64,000 nucleotides of DNA from Lentimicrobium saccharophilum (GCF_001192835.1 NZ_DF968182.1:2513113-2577112), one strand, 5' to 3'. Numbered from the stretch's first letter, positions 45,373 through 53,918 are shown. Program-made: numbers and translations. Notes: generated by a model not told the origin, from the letters alone.

Positions 45373-46119
45373 GTGCTTAAAGGATTTCTGTTTCACATCG
45401 GAAGGTATATACTATTGATGCGTCAGGTTTTTAAACGGCCTGAAAAACAATCGATCTATATCCGCCAGATAATGGTGGAAATAGATAATCTCGGGCTGGA
45501 TTCGGTGGGAATTGTTGCATTTATTTCCACTTTCATGGGAGCCGTGCTCTGCATACAAATGGCTTTCAACATCGATACCCCCTTTATCCCGCTTTATACA
45601 ATTGGTTTTGTAACACGGCAGTCGGTGGTGCTGGAATTCTCACCCACCATCATCAGCCTGATTCTTGCCGGGAAAGTCGGTTCAAGGGTGGCTTCAGAAC
45701 TGGGAACTATGCGGGTAACCGAGCAAATCGACGCCATTGAGATCATTGGCATCAACCCGGCAACCTACCTTATTTTTCCGAAAATCATCGCCGTGGTGCT
45801 GATCAATCCCATTCTGATTACCATGAGTATGGTGATGGCTATTATGGGCGGATGGCTTGCCGGAATCCTCACCGGACTGGTGCCCACCAGTGAATATGTA
45901 TACGGGATCAAGGCATTTTTCGAATCTTACGATATTATTTACGCCCTGATCAAAACGGTGGTATTTGCCTTCCTGATAGTCTCTATCTCGGGATATCACG
46001 GCTATTACACCAAAGGCGGCGCGCTGGAGGTCGGCGCTTCCAGCACCAAAGGGGTGGTACACAGCAGCATTGCCATCATCGTTTTTAATCTTATCCTCAC
46101 CCAACTCCTGCTGTCATGA
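45373..46119 (+). CDS. mlaE: MlaE-type ABC transporter permease
   Basis: A 248-aa integral membrane protein starting at GTG. It has the MlaE/YrbE motifs: VAFISTFMGAVLCIQM, GKVGSRVASELGTMRVTEQI and a conserved DAIEIIGINPATYLI. It is the permease of the phospholipid transporter that maintains outer-membrane lipid asymmetry. The stop overlaps the ATPase gene by 4 bp (ATGA). A near-consensus -7 element, TAATTTAG, lies upstream. An MlaD-type substrate-binding gene is not adjacent here. Confidence 0.93.
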   Translation: MLKGFLFHIGRYILLMRQVFKRPEKQSIYIRQIMVEIDNLGLDSVGIVAFISTFMGAVLCIQMAFNIDTPFIPLYTIGFVTRQSVVLEFSPTIISLILAGKVGSRVASELGTMRVTEQIDAIEIIGINPATYLIFPKIIAVVLINPILITMSMVMAIMGGWLAGILTGLVPTSEYVYGIKAFFESYDIIYALIKTVVFAFLIVSISGYHGYYTKGGALEVGASSTKGVVHSSIAIIVFNLILTQLLLS

Positions 46120-46859
46120 TCGAAGCTAAAAATGTCTCCAAATCCTTTGGCGAACACCTGGTGCTCGATAATGTCTCATGCCGGTTCGAGGAAGGCATGT
46201 GCAACCTGATCATCGGGCAGAGCGGATCCGGTAAAACCGTGCTGATGAAATGCCTGGTCGGGCTTTTCGAAATCGACAAGGGAAATGTGGAATATGACGG
46301 AAGAATCTTCTCGAAGATGTCGTTTGATGAAATGAAGGTGATCCGGCAGGAAATCGGCATGATGTTTCAGGGCGGAGCACTCTTTGATTCGATGAACGTG
46401 GAAGAAAACATAATGTTCCCCCTCTCCATGTTTACCGATCAAAGCCTTGAAGAAAAGCTGGAAAGGGCCAATTTTTGTCTTTCCCGGGTGCGGCTCGAGA
46501 ACGTCAACAAACTCTTCCCTGCCGAGCTGAGCGGCGGAATGAAAAAACGGGTGGCCATCGCCCGGGCCATTGCCATGAACCCCAGGTATCTGTTCTGCGA
46601 CGAGCCCAACTCCGGCCTCGATCCGCTCACTGCCAACGTGATTGATAACCTGATCAGCGAAATCACGCAGGAATACAATATCACAACGGTAATCAATACC
46701 CACGATATGAATTCCGTGATTGAAATCGGCGACAAAATCGCTTATGTGCACAAAGGGAAACTCTGGTGGGAAGGAAACAAGGATACCATCCTGAAAAGCG
46801 ATAATCCGGAACTCAATGAGTTTGTTTTTGCGACCGAGCTTACCCGTAAACTGAAATAA
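46116..46859 (+). CDS. mlaF: MlaF-type ABC transporter ATP-binding protein
   Basis: A 247-aa ATPase: Walker A GQSGSGKTVLMK (K40), signature LSGGMKKRVAIARA, Walker B RYLFCDEPNSGLDP and switch INTHDMNS. It pairs with the MlaE permease through the 4-bp overlap to power lipid movement between the membranes. Similar ATPases are often annotated as toluene-tolerance Ttg2A proteins. Confidence 0.93.
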   Translation: MIEAKNVSKSFGEHLVLDNVSCRFEEGMCNLIIGQSGSGKTVLMKCLVGLFEIDKGNVEYDGRIFSKMSFDEMKVIRQEIGMMFQGGALFDSMNVEENIMFPLSMFTDQSLEEKLERANFCLSRVRLENVNKLFPAELSGGMKKRVAIARAIAMNPRYLFCDEPNSGLDPLTANVIDNLISEITQEYNITTVINTHDMNSVIEIGDKIAYVHKGKLWWEGNKDTILKSDNPELNEFVFATELTRKLK

Positions 46860-46868
46860 ATCCGCCTT

Positions 46869-47393
46869 ATGCACTGGATTGATATTGTAATACTTATATC
46901 GCTGGTTATCGCAGCGATCTCAGGTTTCTCGAAAGGGTTTATCGTCGGACTGGCTTCGCTGACAGGATTTGTCCTCGGTATTTATCTTTCACTCCGGTAT
47001 GCGGGCGTCATCGAGCAGATTCTGTGCAATGCCACCGGCTCTCAGGCGCCTTATATGTATGTGATCGCTTTCTTTCTTTGTTTCATAGTGGTGGTCATCT
47101 TTGTCCACTTCCTGGGAAAATCGGTTGAAAAAATCGTGGAAATCGCCGCGCTTGGCTTTGTAAACCGCCTGGCAGGTGCGGGTTTTGGAGTGATCAAATC
47201 CCTGCTTGTATTCGCCATCATCATTCACCTGCTCAATGTATTTGACACAGGTCACAACATCATCAAGCCTGAAAGCAAGGAAAAATCGATCTTCTACAAT
47301 CCACTGAGCCAGGTAATCCCCGGCGTTCTGCCGTTTCTCAAAAATCAGATCGACAGAAACAAGGATGAAAACGAAACGCCCGCCATCGTCTGA
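46869..47393 (+). CDS. CvpA family membrane protein
   Basis: A 174-aa protein with four predicted membrane segments. The CvpA pattern at the N-terminus is HWIDIVILISLVIAAISGFSKGF, with conserved Gly/Lys, and a later GFVNRLAGAGFGVIKSLLVF is also typical. The family is linked to envelope homeostasis and colicin V production in E. coli. It follows mlaF after 9 bp, so it is in the same operon. Confidence 0.9.
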   Translation: MHWIDIVILISLVIAAISGFSKGFIVGLASLTGFVLGIYLSLRYAGVIEQILCNATGSQAPYMYVIAFFLCFIVVVIFVHFLGKSVEKIVEIAALGFVNRLAGAGFGVIKSLLVFAIIIHLLNVFDTGHNIIKPESKEKSIFYNPLSQVIPGVLPFLKNQIDRNKDENETPAIV

Positions 47394-47434
47394 CAAACAG
47401 CGATGACCGGAAGCAAACCGGGCGAAAGGATGGA

Positions 47435-47926
47435 TTACTGGTTATCGTATTTCAGCGTATCCTCACTCACATAATCAAGTATAATTCCCGCTTCACGAAA
47501 CATCTCTTCGGATTCCTGCCCGGCGTGATATTTCTTTTCACACACCACCCGTTCAATCCCGCAATTGATGATCAGCATGGCACAGGTACGGCAGGGGGTC
47601 ATACGGCAATACAGCGTGGCGCCTTCCAGGGCAATCCCCAGCCTCGCGGCCTGGCATATGGCGTTCTGCTCGGCATGTACTGTGCGTACACAATGATTGG
47701 TCACCTTTCCGTCGTCGTGAACCACTTTTTTGAACAAATGCCCCACATCATCGCAATGCGGCAATCCCCTCGGCGAACCGACATATCCGGTAACCAGAAT
47801 CTGCTTGTTGCGGGCAATCACGCATCCGCTCCGGCCCCGGTCGCAGGTTGCGCGTTTGGCGATGGTATTGGCCACCTCCATAAAATACTCGTCCCAGGTC
47901 GGGCGGATATATTTCTGTTCTTCCAT
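47435..47926 (-). CDS. dCMP/cytidine deaminase family protein (ComEB-like)
   Basis: An upstream in-frame extension reaches 48043, but family members start at MEEQKYIRPTWDEYF, so I use the ATG at 47926 (163 aa). The zinc site consists of HAEQNAICQAA (His and the catalytic Glu) and PCRTCAMLIINCG (two Cys). An allosteric-type segment GCVIARNKQILVTGYVG resembles dCMP deaminases. It likely converts dCMP to dUMP for thymidylate supply. It converges with the mla-cvpA operon, with 41 bp and no strong terminator between them. Confidence 0.92.
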   Translation of the reverse strand: MEEQKYIRPTWDEYFMEVANTIAKRATCDRGRSGCVIARNKQILVTGYVGSPRGLPHCDDVGHLFKKVVHDDGKVTNHCVRTVHAEQNAICQAARLGIALEGATLYCRMTPCRTCAMLIINCGIERVVCEKKYHAGQESEEMFREAGIILDYVSEDTLKYDNQ

Positions 47927-48150
47927 AGTCGCAAAGCCGGTAATTTTTATTGGAAAACCGGTCAGCCTGCAAAGATAACATCTTAATCGGGTTGGCTTGC
48001 ACAAGCGTCCCATATAATCAGAACCAACCCAACGCCTGACCATTTCTCACCTGTATCCCGATTGATTGCTTTTAGCAGGATTAACACACTTCTATTATAT
48101 GCCTGATTTACATTGATTTACGCTTATGATAATTTTAATTCAAAAAAACA

Positions 48151-48182
48151 CTTGACAAACTAAGTTTTTAGTTGTAGTTTTG
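48151..48182 (+). promoter_or_regulatory. Promoter of the blaI-M56-MORN operon
   Basis: CTTG (48151-48154), a 20-nt spacer and TAGTTTTG (48175-48182) fit the Bacteroidota consensus. The predicted transcript start is near 48189. Both operator palindromes overlap or touch this promoter. Confidence 0.7.
48158..48173. promoter_or_regulatory. BlaI-type operator 1
   Basis: AACTAA-GTTT-TTAGTT is a perfect 16-bp palindrome located between the -33 and -7 elements of the blaI promoter. The ACTA/TAGT half-site resembles the TACTA/TAGTA cores of BlaI/MecI operators. Confidence 0.75.
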
Positions 48183-48193
48183 TATGACTGAAC

Positions 48194-48209
48194 AACTAAT
48201 AATTTAGTT
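48194..48209. promoter_or_regulatory. BlaI-type operator 2
   Basis: AACTAA-TAAT-TTAGTT has the same arms as operator 1, with centres 36 bp apart. It lies just downstream of the predicted transcript start and 13 bp before the blaI ATG. It fits a repressor dimer blocking promoter clearance. Confidence 0.75.
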
Positions 48210-48222
48210 ACACCGGAAAACA

Positions 48223-48603
48223 ATGAAAGAACTTACCCGTGCAGAGGAGCAGATCATGCAGATATTGTGGCGCATCGGCAAAGGTCATGTGAATGATCTG
48301 CTGGAATATTTTCCCGAACCGAAACCGGCCTACAATACGGTTTCAACCATTATCCGCATTCTCGAAAAAAAGGAATTTGTGGATCATGAGGCCATTGGAA
48401 AATCGCACCGCTATTTCCCGAAAGTAAGCAAACGCGAGTATGCCCGTTTCACCATGAAACAAATGCTGAATGGCTACTTCAGCAATTCATACAAGCAGAT
48501 GGTCTCCTTTTTTACCAGGGAACACGACCTTTCGCTGAAGGAAATGGAAGAGATCCGCCAACTGATAGAACAACAGATCCATCAGAAAAAGCAACTGCCA
48601 TGA
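48223..48603 (+). CDS. BlaI/MecI family transcriptional repressor
   Basis: A 126-aa winged-helix protein with the family start (LTRAEEQIMQILWRIGKGHV) and recognition region YNTVSTIIRILEKKEFVDHE. A C-terminal dimerisation helix pair follows. BlaI proteins repress their own operon until cleaved after a signal from a BlaR1/M56 membrane peptidase, which is the next gene with a 4-bp overlap. The matching twin operators in its promoter support autoregulation. There is no beta-lactamase gene nearby, so the signal is probably not a beta-lactam. Confidence 0.93.
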   Translation: MKELTRAEEQIMQILWRIGKGHVNDLLEYFPEPKPAYNTVSTIIRILEKKEFVDHEAIGKSHRYFPKVSKREYARFTMKQMLNGYFSNSYKQMVSFFTREHDLSLKEMEEIRQLIEQQIHQKKQLP

Positions 48604-50960
48604 CACCGGTTTTTATATACCTGATCAAAGCGGCCCTGATCAATGCCCTGATGCTGGGGGTTTATTACTATGCCATACGCCCCGGCCGCAACTTTTCATT
48701 AATGCGGGCGACATTGCTGGCCACCATCGTCCTGCCGCTGCTGCTACCCCTTATTCCGCAGCCTGTCATTCATCAGGGCGACACAGCAATACCGGTTTAT
48801 GTGATTACATTGCCGGAGCCATCCGGAATGGTCACCATACAAGCCGGATCTGAAACCGCACCTGCGCCATTACCTCCACTTCATGAAATCATATATTATG
48901 CAGTTTCAGTGATCCTTTTACTGTCCGCAATGATCGCGGTATTGTCTGTATTGCAGAAAATACAAAAATCAAACGTCAGAATTACTGCCTACGGAAAAAT
49001 ATACATCGATGATAAAGCCACCAGCCCTTTCTCCTTCTTCAGGTGGGTATTTTTCCCCGGCAGCAGTCTTGAGCTTCCCGGAACAGAATTACTGCTCAGG
49101 CATGAATTCAGCCACGTAAGGCGGCGCCACAGCATCGATCGAATGATATCCGCGCTATTCAGGTCCTTCTTCTGGTTTAGTCCTTTTGCACACCTCAGCC
49201 ATAAATTATTGGCCGAGGTAAATGAATATCAGGCTGATGCCGACGCAATTCAGGTAACCGGCGACAAGGAAGGTTACAACAACCTGATGATAGAATTTGC
49301 TGGAATTTACAAGAACAACCCCATAAGTCATCCCTTTAGTGCACACTTAAAAAAACGCATCATTATGCTCAATCACCTCAAGCCCGGCAAACTGAACCTG
49401 ACCGCCATCGTTACCGGTATGATGCTGGTGGCTGCTTTTGCCATCCTTTCAGCCATGATACAACCGGGAACTTCTTCCACTGAAACCATTGGCCCTGAGC
49501 AGAACATTCAGGACCTGCCGGAAACCGCAAACACCCTGTACGCCAACATTGAGCAAACCCATGGACAGGCAGGCGCTGCGGAAGACACCACCCTAAAGGA
49601 AGCGGCCTATCCGGGCGGGGAAGCTGCCAAGCTGAAATTTCTGCAGCAGAACATCCGCTACCCGGCTGAAGCCCGGAAGAACAACATTCAGGGCACGGTG
49701 CTTTGCAGATTTACCGTGGAAACTGACGGAAAAGTCACTTCACCGGAGATCATACGGGGGATTGGTAGCGGCTGTGATGAAGAGGTAATCCGGGTAGTGG
49801 CTTTGATGCCGCGCTGGCAGCCTGCCGAAAAAAACGGGAAACCGGTGCGATCATCCATGGTGATGCCGGTCAAGTTTGCCCTTTCGGGCGATTCGGACGA
49901 TGCCGTTTCGGAAGAAGTCTTTATGGTAGTGGAAAACCCGCCTCAGTTCCCCGGCGGCGATGAAGCGAGGGCAAAATATTTCTCCTCGGCCATCCGGTAT
50001 CCTGAGGAGGTCAGAAAAGAAAAAATCGAAGGGACCGTGTATGTTACCTTTGTGATTGAAAAGAATGGCAGTATCAGCAACGCGAAGGTAATCCGGGGCG
50101 TAGACCCCAGGCTTGACAAAATTGCCCTGGACGCGGTAAACGCGATGCCCGCCTGGACGCCCGGCACGCAGCGGGGAAAAACGGTAAGGGTGCAATTTAA
50201 CATCCCGGTGAAGTTCAGCCTTAAAAGTGAACCGGCAAGACCAAAAGAAGTGAAAACAACCAGTCAACTCCCTGACGGCAGGGAAGTTTACAACGTGGTG
50301 GATGAAACGCCTGAATTCCCCGGTGGAATGGAAAAACTGGCTGAGTTTATAAGCGCGAATACCAAATACACCGAAACCGCGAAAAAGGAAAAAATCGAAG
50401 GGACTGTTTATGTTTCATTCGTGATTGAAGCCGATGGAAGCGTAAGCAATGCTCAGGTTCTGAGAGGTATAGGCGGAGGACTAGACGATGTTGCCAGAGA
50501 GGCTGTAATGAAAATGCCCGGTTGGAAGCCCGGGAAAAAAGACGGTGTGGCTGTTCCGGTAAGGTTCAATATGCCTGTGAAGTTTAAACTTGATCCCAGC
50601 GCGCCCGACAAACCCATGGAACTGCCCGAAAAGATCGTTTACCAGGGCCGTGAGGTGTATTACAAAGCGGAGCAGATGCCCGAATACCCGGGAGGAAATG
50701 ATGCGTTGCTGAAATACTTCAGAAATTACATATCCAACCTGGAATTTGACTCAGAACACGGTAAATCAACCATCTACGTAAGTTTTATTGTAGAACCCGA
50801 TGGCAGCATCACACCGGCTGGAATTGCAGGCTCGCCTGAAGTTACTGTTTCCGATAAATTTACGGAAGCCATAGGAAAGATGAAAAACTGGAAACCCGGC
50901 AAAACCCGGGGAGCAGTGGTTCCGGTGAAACTGAACTACTTTTTCAGGTTAAACAAGTAG
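48600..50960 (+). CDS. M56 (BlaR1-type) peptidase fused to four TonB C-terminal domains
   Basis: A 786-aa protein. Membrane segments lie at about residues 3-24, 36-50 and 98-120. The cytoplasmic M56 zinc site is H168-E-F-S-H172 in LRHEFSHVRRRH, with E209 in EVNEYQADADAI, and a further membrane segment lies near 265-285. The periplasmic part carries four TonB_C units, at about 337-430, 447-541, 570-663 and 692-786. Each opens FPGG-like and ends MPVKF-like, with repeated KIEGTVYVSFVIE blocks. TonB_C domains normally contact TonB boxes of outer-membrane transporters. Here they may sense transporter occupancy or envelope state and trigger cleavage of BlaI (inference). Confidence 0.92.
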   Translation: MTPVFIYLIKAALINALMLGVYYYAIRPGRNFSLMRATLLATIVLPLLLPLIPQPVIHQGDTAIPVYVITLPEPSGMVTIQAGSETAPAPLPPLHEIIYYAVSVILLLSAMIAVLSVLQKIQKSNVRITAYGKIYIDDKATSPFSFFRWVFFPGSSLELPGTELLLRHEFSHVRRRHSIDRMISALFRSFFWFSPFAHLSHKLLAEVNEYQADADAIQVTGDKEGYNNLMIEFAGIYKNNPISHPFSAHLKKRIIMLNHLKPGKLNLTAIVTGMMLVAAFAILSAMIQPGTSSTETIGPEQNIQDLPETANTLYANIEQTHGQAGAAEDTTLKEAAYPGGEAAKLKFLQQNIRYPAEARKNNIQGTVLCRFTVETDGKVTSPEIIRGIGSGCDEEVIRVVALMPRWQPAEKNGKPVRSSMVMPVKFALSGDSDDAVSEEVFMVVENPPQFPGGDEARAKYFSSAIRYPEEVRKEKIEGTVYVTFVIEKNGSISNAKVIRGVDPRLDKIALDAVNAMPAWTPGTQRGKTVRVQFNIPVKFSLKSEPARPKEVKTTSQLPDGREVYNVVDETPEFPGGMEKLAEFISANTKYTETAKKEKIEGTVYVSFVIEADGSVSNAQVLRGIGGGLDDVAREAVMKMPGWKPGKKDGVAVPVRFNMPVKFKLDPSAPDKPMELPEKIVYQGREVYYKAEQMPEYPGGNDALLKYFRNYISNLEFDSEHGKSTIYVSFIVEPDGSITPAGIAGSPEVTVSDKFTEAIGKMKNWKPGKTRGAVVPVKLNYFFRLNK

Positions 50961-50970
50961 TTGCCCGCGT

Positions 50971-51426
50971 ATGATCTGCCGCCTGATCCTCTTATTGCTG
51001 ATTGTACCGGCTTCCGCAAATGCCACCGGAGGATGGCCGCTCAGGGCGAAAACCAACCGGTATAACGAAAACGGCCTGCGCGAAGGGCGCTGGATCTATT
51101 ACTGGGATGATGGGCAGAAAAAGCCGATGAACAAGCTCCGCTTCAAAAACGGGAGGGAGCACGGCCTGAACCGCTATTACAATGAAAATGGGAAGAAATG
51201 GCTGAAATTCAGGGCTTTCAAGGACGGCAGAATGAATGTCACCTATTATGATGACCACGGCCGCCGGGAAAAGAAAGGCAAGGCGCTGATGATATACGAC
51301 AAGGCTGAACTCAGGTATTGCTGGCACGGCAAGTGGAAATACTATGAGAACGGACGCTATGTCCGTGAGGCGGTGTACAACATGGGCAATGAAACGCCCG
51401 TACTGCGGAAACAGCGACGGCGATGA
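50971..51426 (+). CDS. Small secreted YwqK/MORN-repeat protein (151 aa)
   Basis: It has a signal peptide (MICRLILLLLIVPASANA) and three or four MORN-variant hairpins (NENGLREGRWIYYWDDG, NGREHGLNRYYNENG, GKWKYYENGRYV). The C-terminus is basic (LRKQRRR). It lies 10 bp after the M56-TonB gene and so belongs to the BlaI-controlled operon. It is related in repeat type to the giant protein at 1772. Function unknown; it could be an accessory ligand or stabiliser of the periplasmic TonB array. Confidence 0.8.
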   Translation: MICRLILLLLIVPASANATGGWPLRAKTNRYNENGLREGRWIYYWDDGQKKPMNKLRFKNGREHGLNRYYNENGKKWLKFRAFKDGRMNVTYYDDHGRREKKGKALMIYDKAELRYCWHGKWKYYENGRYVREAVYNMGNETPVLRKQRRR

Positions 51427-51448
51427 AAAGCAATCCGTTAACTGACAA

Positions 51449-53179
51449 TCAGGAATGCCCCAGCGTATCCGCGCCTTCCGTGGTCCAGTCGTAGTTGTAC
51501 AACCCTTCAAGCAACCGCTGCTGCTTTTCCTCGGGTGAGAGGCTTTCATAAGCCTGTTTCTCGGCTTCAAACGCGGCGCGCTTTTCGGCTTCCACCCGGT
51601 GAATCTCATCCAGGTATGCCTGCTCCACCCTGCGCTTCAGAAAATCGGTAGCCACGGCCGGGAATAATTCAAGCAGTAATTCTTCCTTTTCATCAGCAGC
51701 AAGTTTCACTCCGCCGTATTCATGGAAAACAGGATTTTCCTGACGCTTGTAAAACCGGGTATCATAGGGTGTTTCGTCTCGAACGCCCGCGATGCTGTAT
51801 CGGAATTCAGGATCAACCGGAACAGGCGTTTTGCCGTAAATCCCCTTCACCAGATTGACAAACTGAATCGACTTTGTGGTGTACATGGGTTGCCCTTTTG
51901 ACTCATCAATGGCGCAGTTCACCGCCTGCACTCCCACAATCTGGCTGGTTGGCGTCACCAGGGGCGGGCAGCCGGCATCCATGCGCACGGAAGGAATTAA
52001 TTCAAGTGTCCGGGGAAGCAGTTTTTCCAGCTTCAGCTGTTTCAACTGTGCCAGCATATTGGAATACATTCCTCCGGGCACTTCCGCCTCCTTTACCTTC
52101 TCATCCGGCTCCGGAAAATTAAAATAACTCTCAATCCTGCCGCAGGTGCTCAGCAGATCATCTTCCTTGTCAGCCTTGGCATAGGCAATGGCCAGTTCAA
52201 ACAGCTCATCAATATCCCTGGGCAGTTTGTCCGTAACAATATTGAACTCCTTCGGAAATTCCTTATACTGATCATATTCAGCCAGTTCGAGCCTGATTTC
52301 GCGGAGCAGGGCATCTATCTGCACCACCGCTTCACGATTTACCCCCGTTTCAATATTCATGCGGTCGCAGAAAAGCTGGATGATCTCAAACGAAGCGGCT
52401 GCCGTTCCGCCCGAGAATGACATGATGTTGGTGTCCACAATATCCGCGCCGTTCACGATGGCCATCAGGGTGGAAGCCAGGCCATAACCCGGCGTGCAAT
52501 GGGTATGGAAATCTACCGGGATATCCAGGTTTTTCTTCAGCAGCCTCACCAGCCTGCCCGCCCTCAGGGGCGGAACCAGCCCGGCCATGTCCTTGATGGA
52601 AATCATGTCGGCGCCCATTCCCTGAAGCTTCAGCGCTTTATCGATGTAATACTGGTCCGTAAAGATATGCGTCTGCAGCGGTTTGGCCTGCAGCAGCGCT
52701 TTCAGCCTTTTGAACCGCGAAAAATAAGGATCAACGGTGTAGCAGATGGCGCAATCGGCGATGCCGCCGTTTTCTTTCACCGATGTGATGGTCGATCCGA
52801 TGTTGTCGGTATCATTCAGGGCATCGAAAATCCGCATAATGCTGATACCGGATCTGATGGCGTTCCGGTTAAACCCGTCAATCACATCATCCGGATAAGG
52901 ATTGTAACCAAAGAGGTTTCTTCCGCGCGACAGGGCGGTGAGCTTCGTGGTATCTCCGACGCCCTCCCTGATCTTTTCCAGCCTGTTCCAGGGATTTTCA
53001 TTCAGGTAGCGCATCACCGAGTCGGGCACCGCCCCACCCCATACTTCCATGGCATAAAAGCCGGCTTCACGGTACAAAGGCAATACCCGGTCAACCTGCT
53101 GCTGGGTCATGCGGGTGGCAAACAACGACTGCTGTCCGTCGCGTAAGGTCAAGTCTCTGATTAAAAGCTTTTTAGTCAT
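51449..53179 (-). CDS. Carboxyltransferase subunit (pyruvate carboxylase B / OadA-like) without biotin domain
   Basis: The frame reaches 53209, but family members start at MTKKLLIRDLTLRDGQQS, so the ATG at 53179 is chosen (576 aa). The TIM-barrel site is intact: the LRDGQQS metal/biotin region, the lysine in ISIKDMAGLV and the metal-binding histidines in DFHTHCTPGYG. A PYC/OADA conserved domain follows. The C-terminus ends in a charged helix (LSPEEKQQRLLEGLYNYDW) and has no AMKM biotinylation motif. The carrier protein must therefore be encoded elsewhere. The reaction is transfer of carboxyl between oxaloacetate or pyruvate and biotin. Confidence 0.9.
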   Translation of the reverse strand: MTKKLLIRDLTLRDGQQSLFATRMTQQQVDRVLPLYREAGFYAMEVWGGAVPDSVMRYLNENPWNRLEKIREGVGDTTKLTALSRGRNLFGYNPYPDDVIDGFNRNAIRSGISIMRIFDALNDTDNIGSTITSVKENGGIADCAICYTVDPYFSRFKRLKALLQAKPLQTHIFTDQYYIDKALKLQGMGADMISIKDMAGLVPPLRAGRLVRLLKKNLDIPVDFHTHCTPGYGLASTLMAIVNGADIVDTNIMSFSGGTAAASFEIIQLFCDRMNIETGVNREAVVQIDALLREIRLELAEYDQYKEFPKEFNIVTDKLPRDIDELFELAIAYAKADKEDDLLSTCGRIESYFNFPEPDEKVKEAEVPGGMYSNMLAQLKQLKLEKLLPRTLELIPSVRMDAGCPPLVTPTSQIVGVQAVNCAIDESKGQPMYTTKSIQFVNLVKGIYGKTPVPVDPEFRYSIAGVRDETPYDTRFYKRQENPVFHEYGGVKLAADEKEELLLELFPAVATDFLKRRVEQAYLDEIHRVEAEKRAAFEAEKQAYESLSPEEKQQRLLEGLYNYDWTTEGADTLGHS

Positions 53180-53261
53180 ATAGTAGTGAAAATATGTATA
53201 AACAGACAACGCAATACAATCGGGAAAAATTATACCGGGACAATTATTTCTGCCTATGCGA

Positions 53262-53269
53262 CAAAAGTA
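53262..53269 (-). promoter_or_regulatory. -7 element of the carboxyltransferase gene
   Basis: The minus strand reads TACTTTTG, a perfect TAnnTTTG, 83 bp before the ATG at 53179. It gives a leader of roughly 75 nt. Confidence 0.45.
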
Positions 53270-53689
53270 AAAACTTTAATATTCAATGCGATAGGAAACG
53301 AAAAATAAAAGATTAAATCAAACTGACGGGGACTTCCGCTATGTGATGTGCCTGTATTGACGCTCAATAGTCCGATAAATTTAAGAACCGCGCAAGGACG
53401 CAAAGATCCCGCAAAAGTGGCGGGGCTGGCAGCAATCAATTGATTATAAATAATTTGTCATCACTAAGCAGGTTTTCATAATCCGCTATAAATCAATTTA
53501 TTATAAATTTTCAACGGAATATTGAGCTCTGCAACCTACCTTTAAATGTTTGCCACCATCCCGAACGCGAAAAGGACACAAAAGCACAAAAACGCACCAA
53601 AGATTTTTTCTCTTTTCATGAAGAAACCGCTGGGCGGCATTTGCAATACAGCCCTGAACACAGGATAATTTGTAAAAAACAAGGAATTT

Positions 53690-53810
53690 CATTGAATGGC
53701 AAATTCAATGATGTATCATGCGGAATTACATCCAATCATCCGGAAGCGGAGTGCACCCCGCCGGTGGCGGCGGGAGATAAATTCCGGATAGCCGGGGACC
53801 TGGTAAAAAG
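53690..53810. repeat. Degenerate repeat element, copy 1
   Basis: It begins with a perfect hairpin, CATTGAAT / ATTCAATG (53690-53710). It continues through GCGGAATT and a GC-rich hairpin-prone insert to AAATTCCGGAT and GCCGGGGACC. The first 45 bp and the last 30 bp are clearly related to copy 2. Confidence 0.5.
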
Positions 53811-53842
53811 AGTCTGATACCGGGAAGCCGGCACAGGAGCTT

Positions 53843-53918
53843 ATTGTTGAATTGCAAATCCGATGGTATGTCAGGCGGAATTCAAATTCCGCTTGGCCGG
53901 GCCCGGATAAAACCAGGG
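53843..53918. repeat. Degenerate repeat element, copy 2
   Basis: A shorter relative of copy 1: GAAT-GCAAAT and GGCGGAATT words in the same order, then AAATTCCG and GCCGGG. The central insert of copy 1 is missing, so the arms form a perfect palindrome, GCGGAATT-CA-AATTCCGC (53875-53892). It abuts the Omp28 stop and could act as a transcript end. Confidence 0.5.

Larger units (their letters stand above)
53180..53918. other. Gene-free 740-bp region with degenerate repeats
   Basis: No coding frame with a recognisable domain is present. Contents: the leftward promoter of the carboxyltransferase gene; two AC-rich tracts with GACGCAAAG-like words (about 53395-53425 and 53570-53605), a type seen in many Bacteroidota intergenic regions; a direct repeat of ATCAATT-ATTATAAAT (near 53436 and 53490); and two related repeat copies described separately. 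It looks like a graveyard of small repeats rather than a functional gene. Confidence 0.55.

Noticed and set aside
46176-46874. A 232-codon minus-strand frame opposite mlaF
   Set aside because: It mirrors the conserved ABC ATPase gene and has no recognisable motif.
48223-50960. Beta-lactam resistance locus
   Set aside because: A BlaI/BlaR1-type pair is present but there is no beta-lactamase or PBP gene, and the sensor domain is replaced by TonB_C units.
53690-53918. CRISPR array or tRNA cluster in the gene-free region
   Set aside because: Only two diverged copies with unequal lengths, no regular spacers and no cloverleaf.
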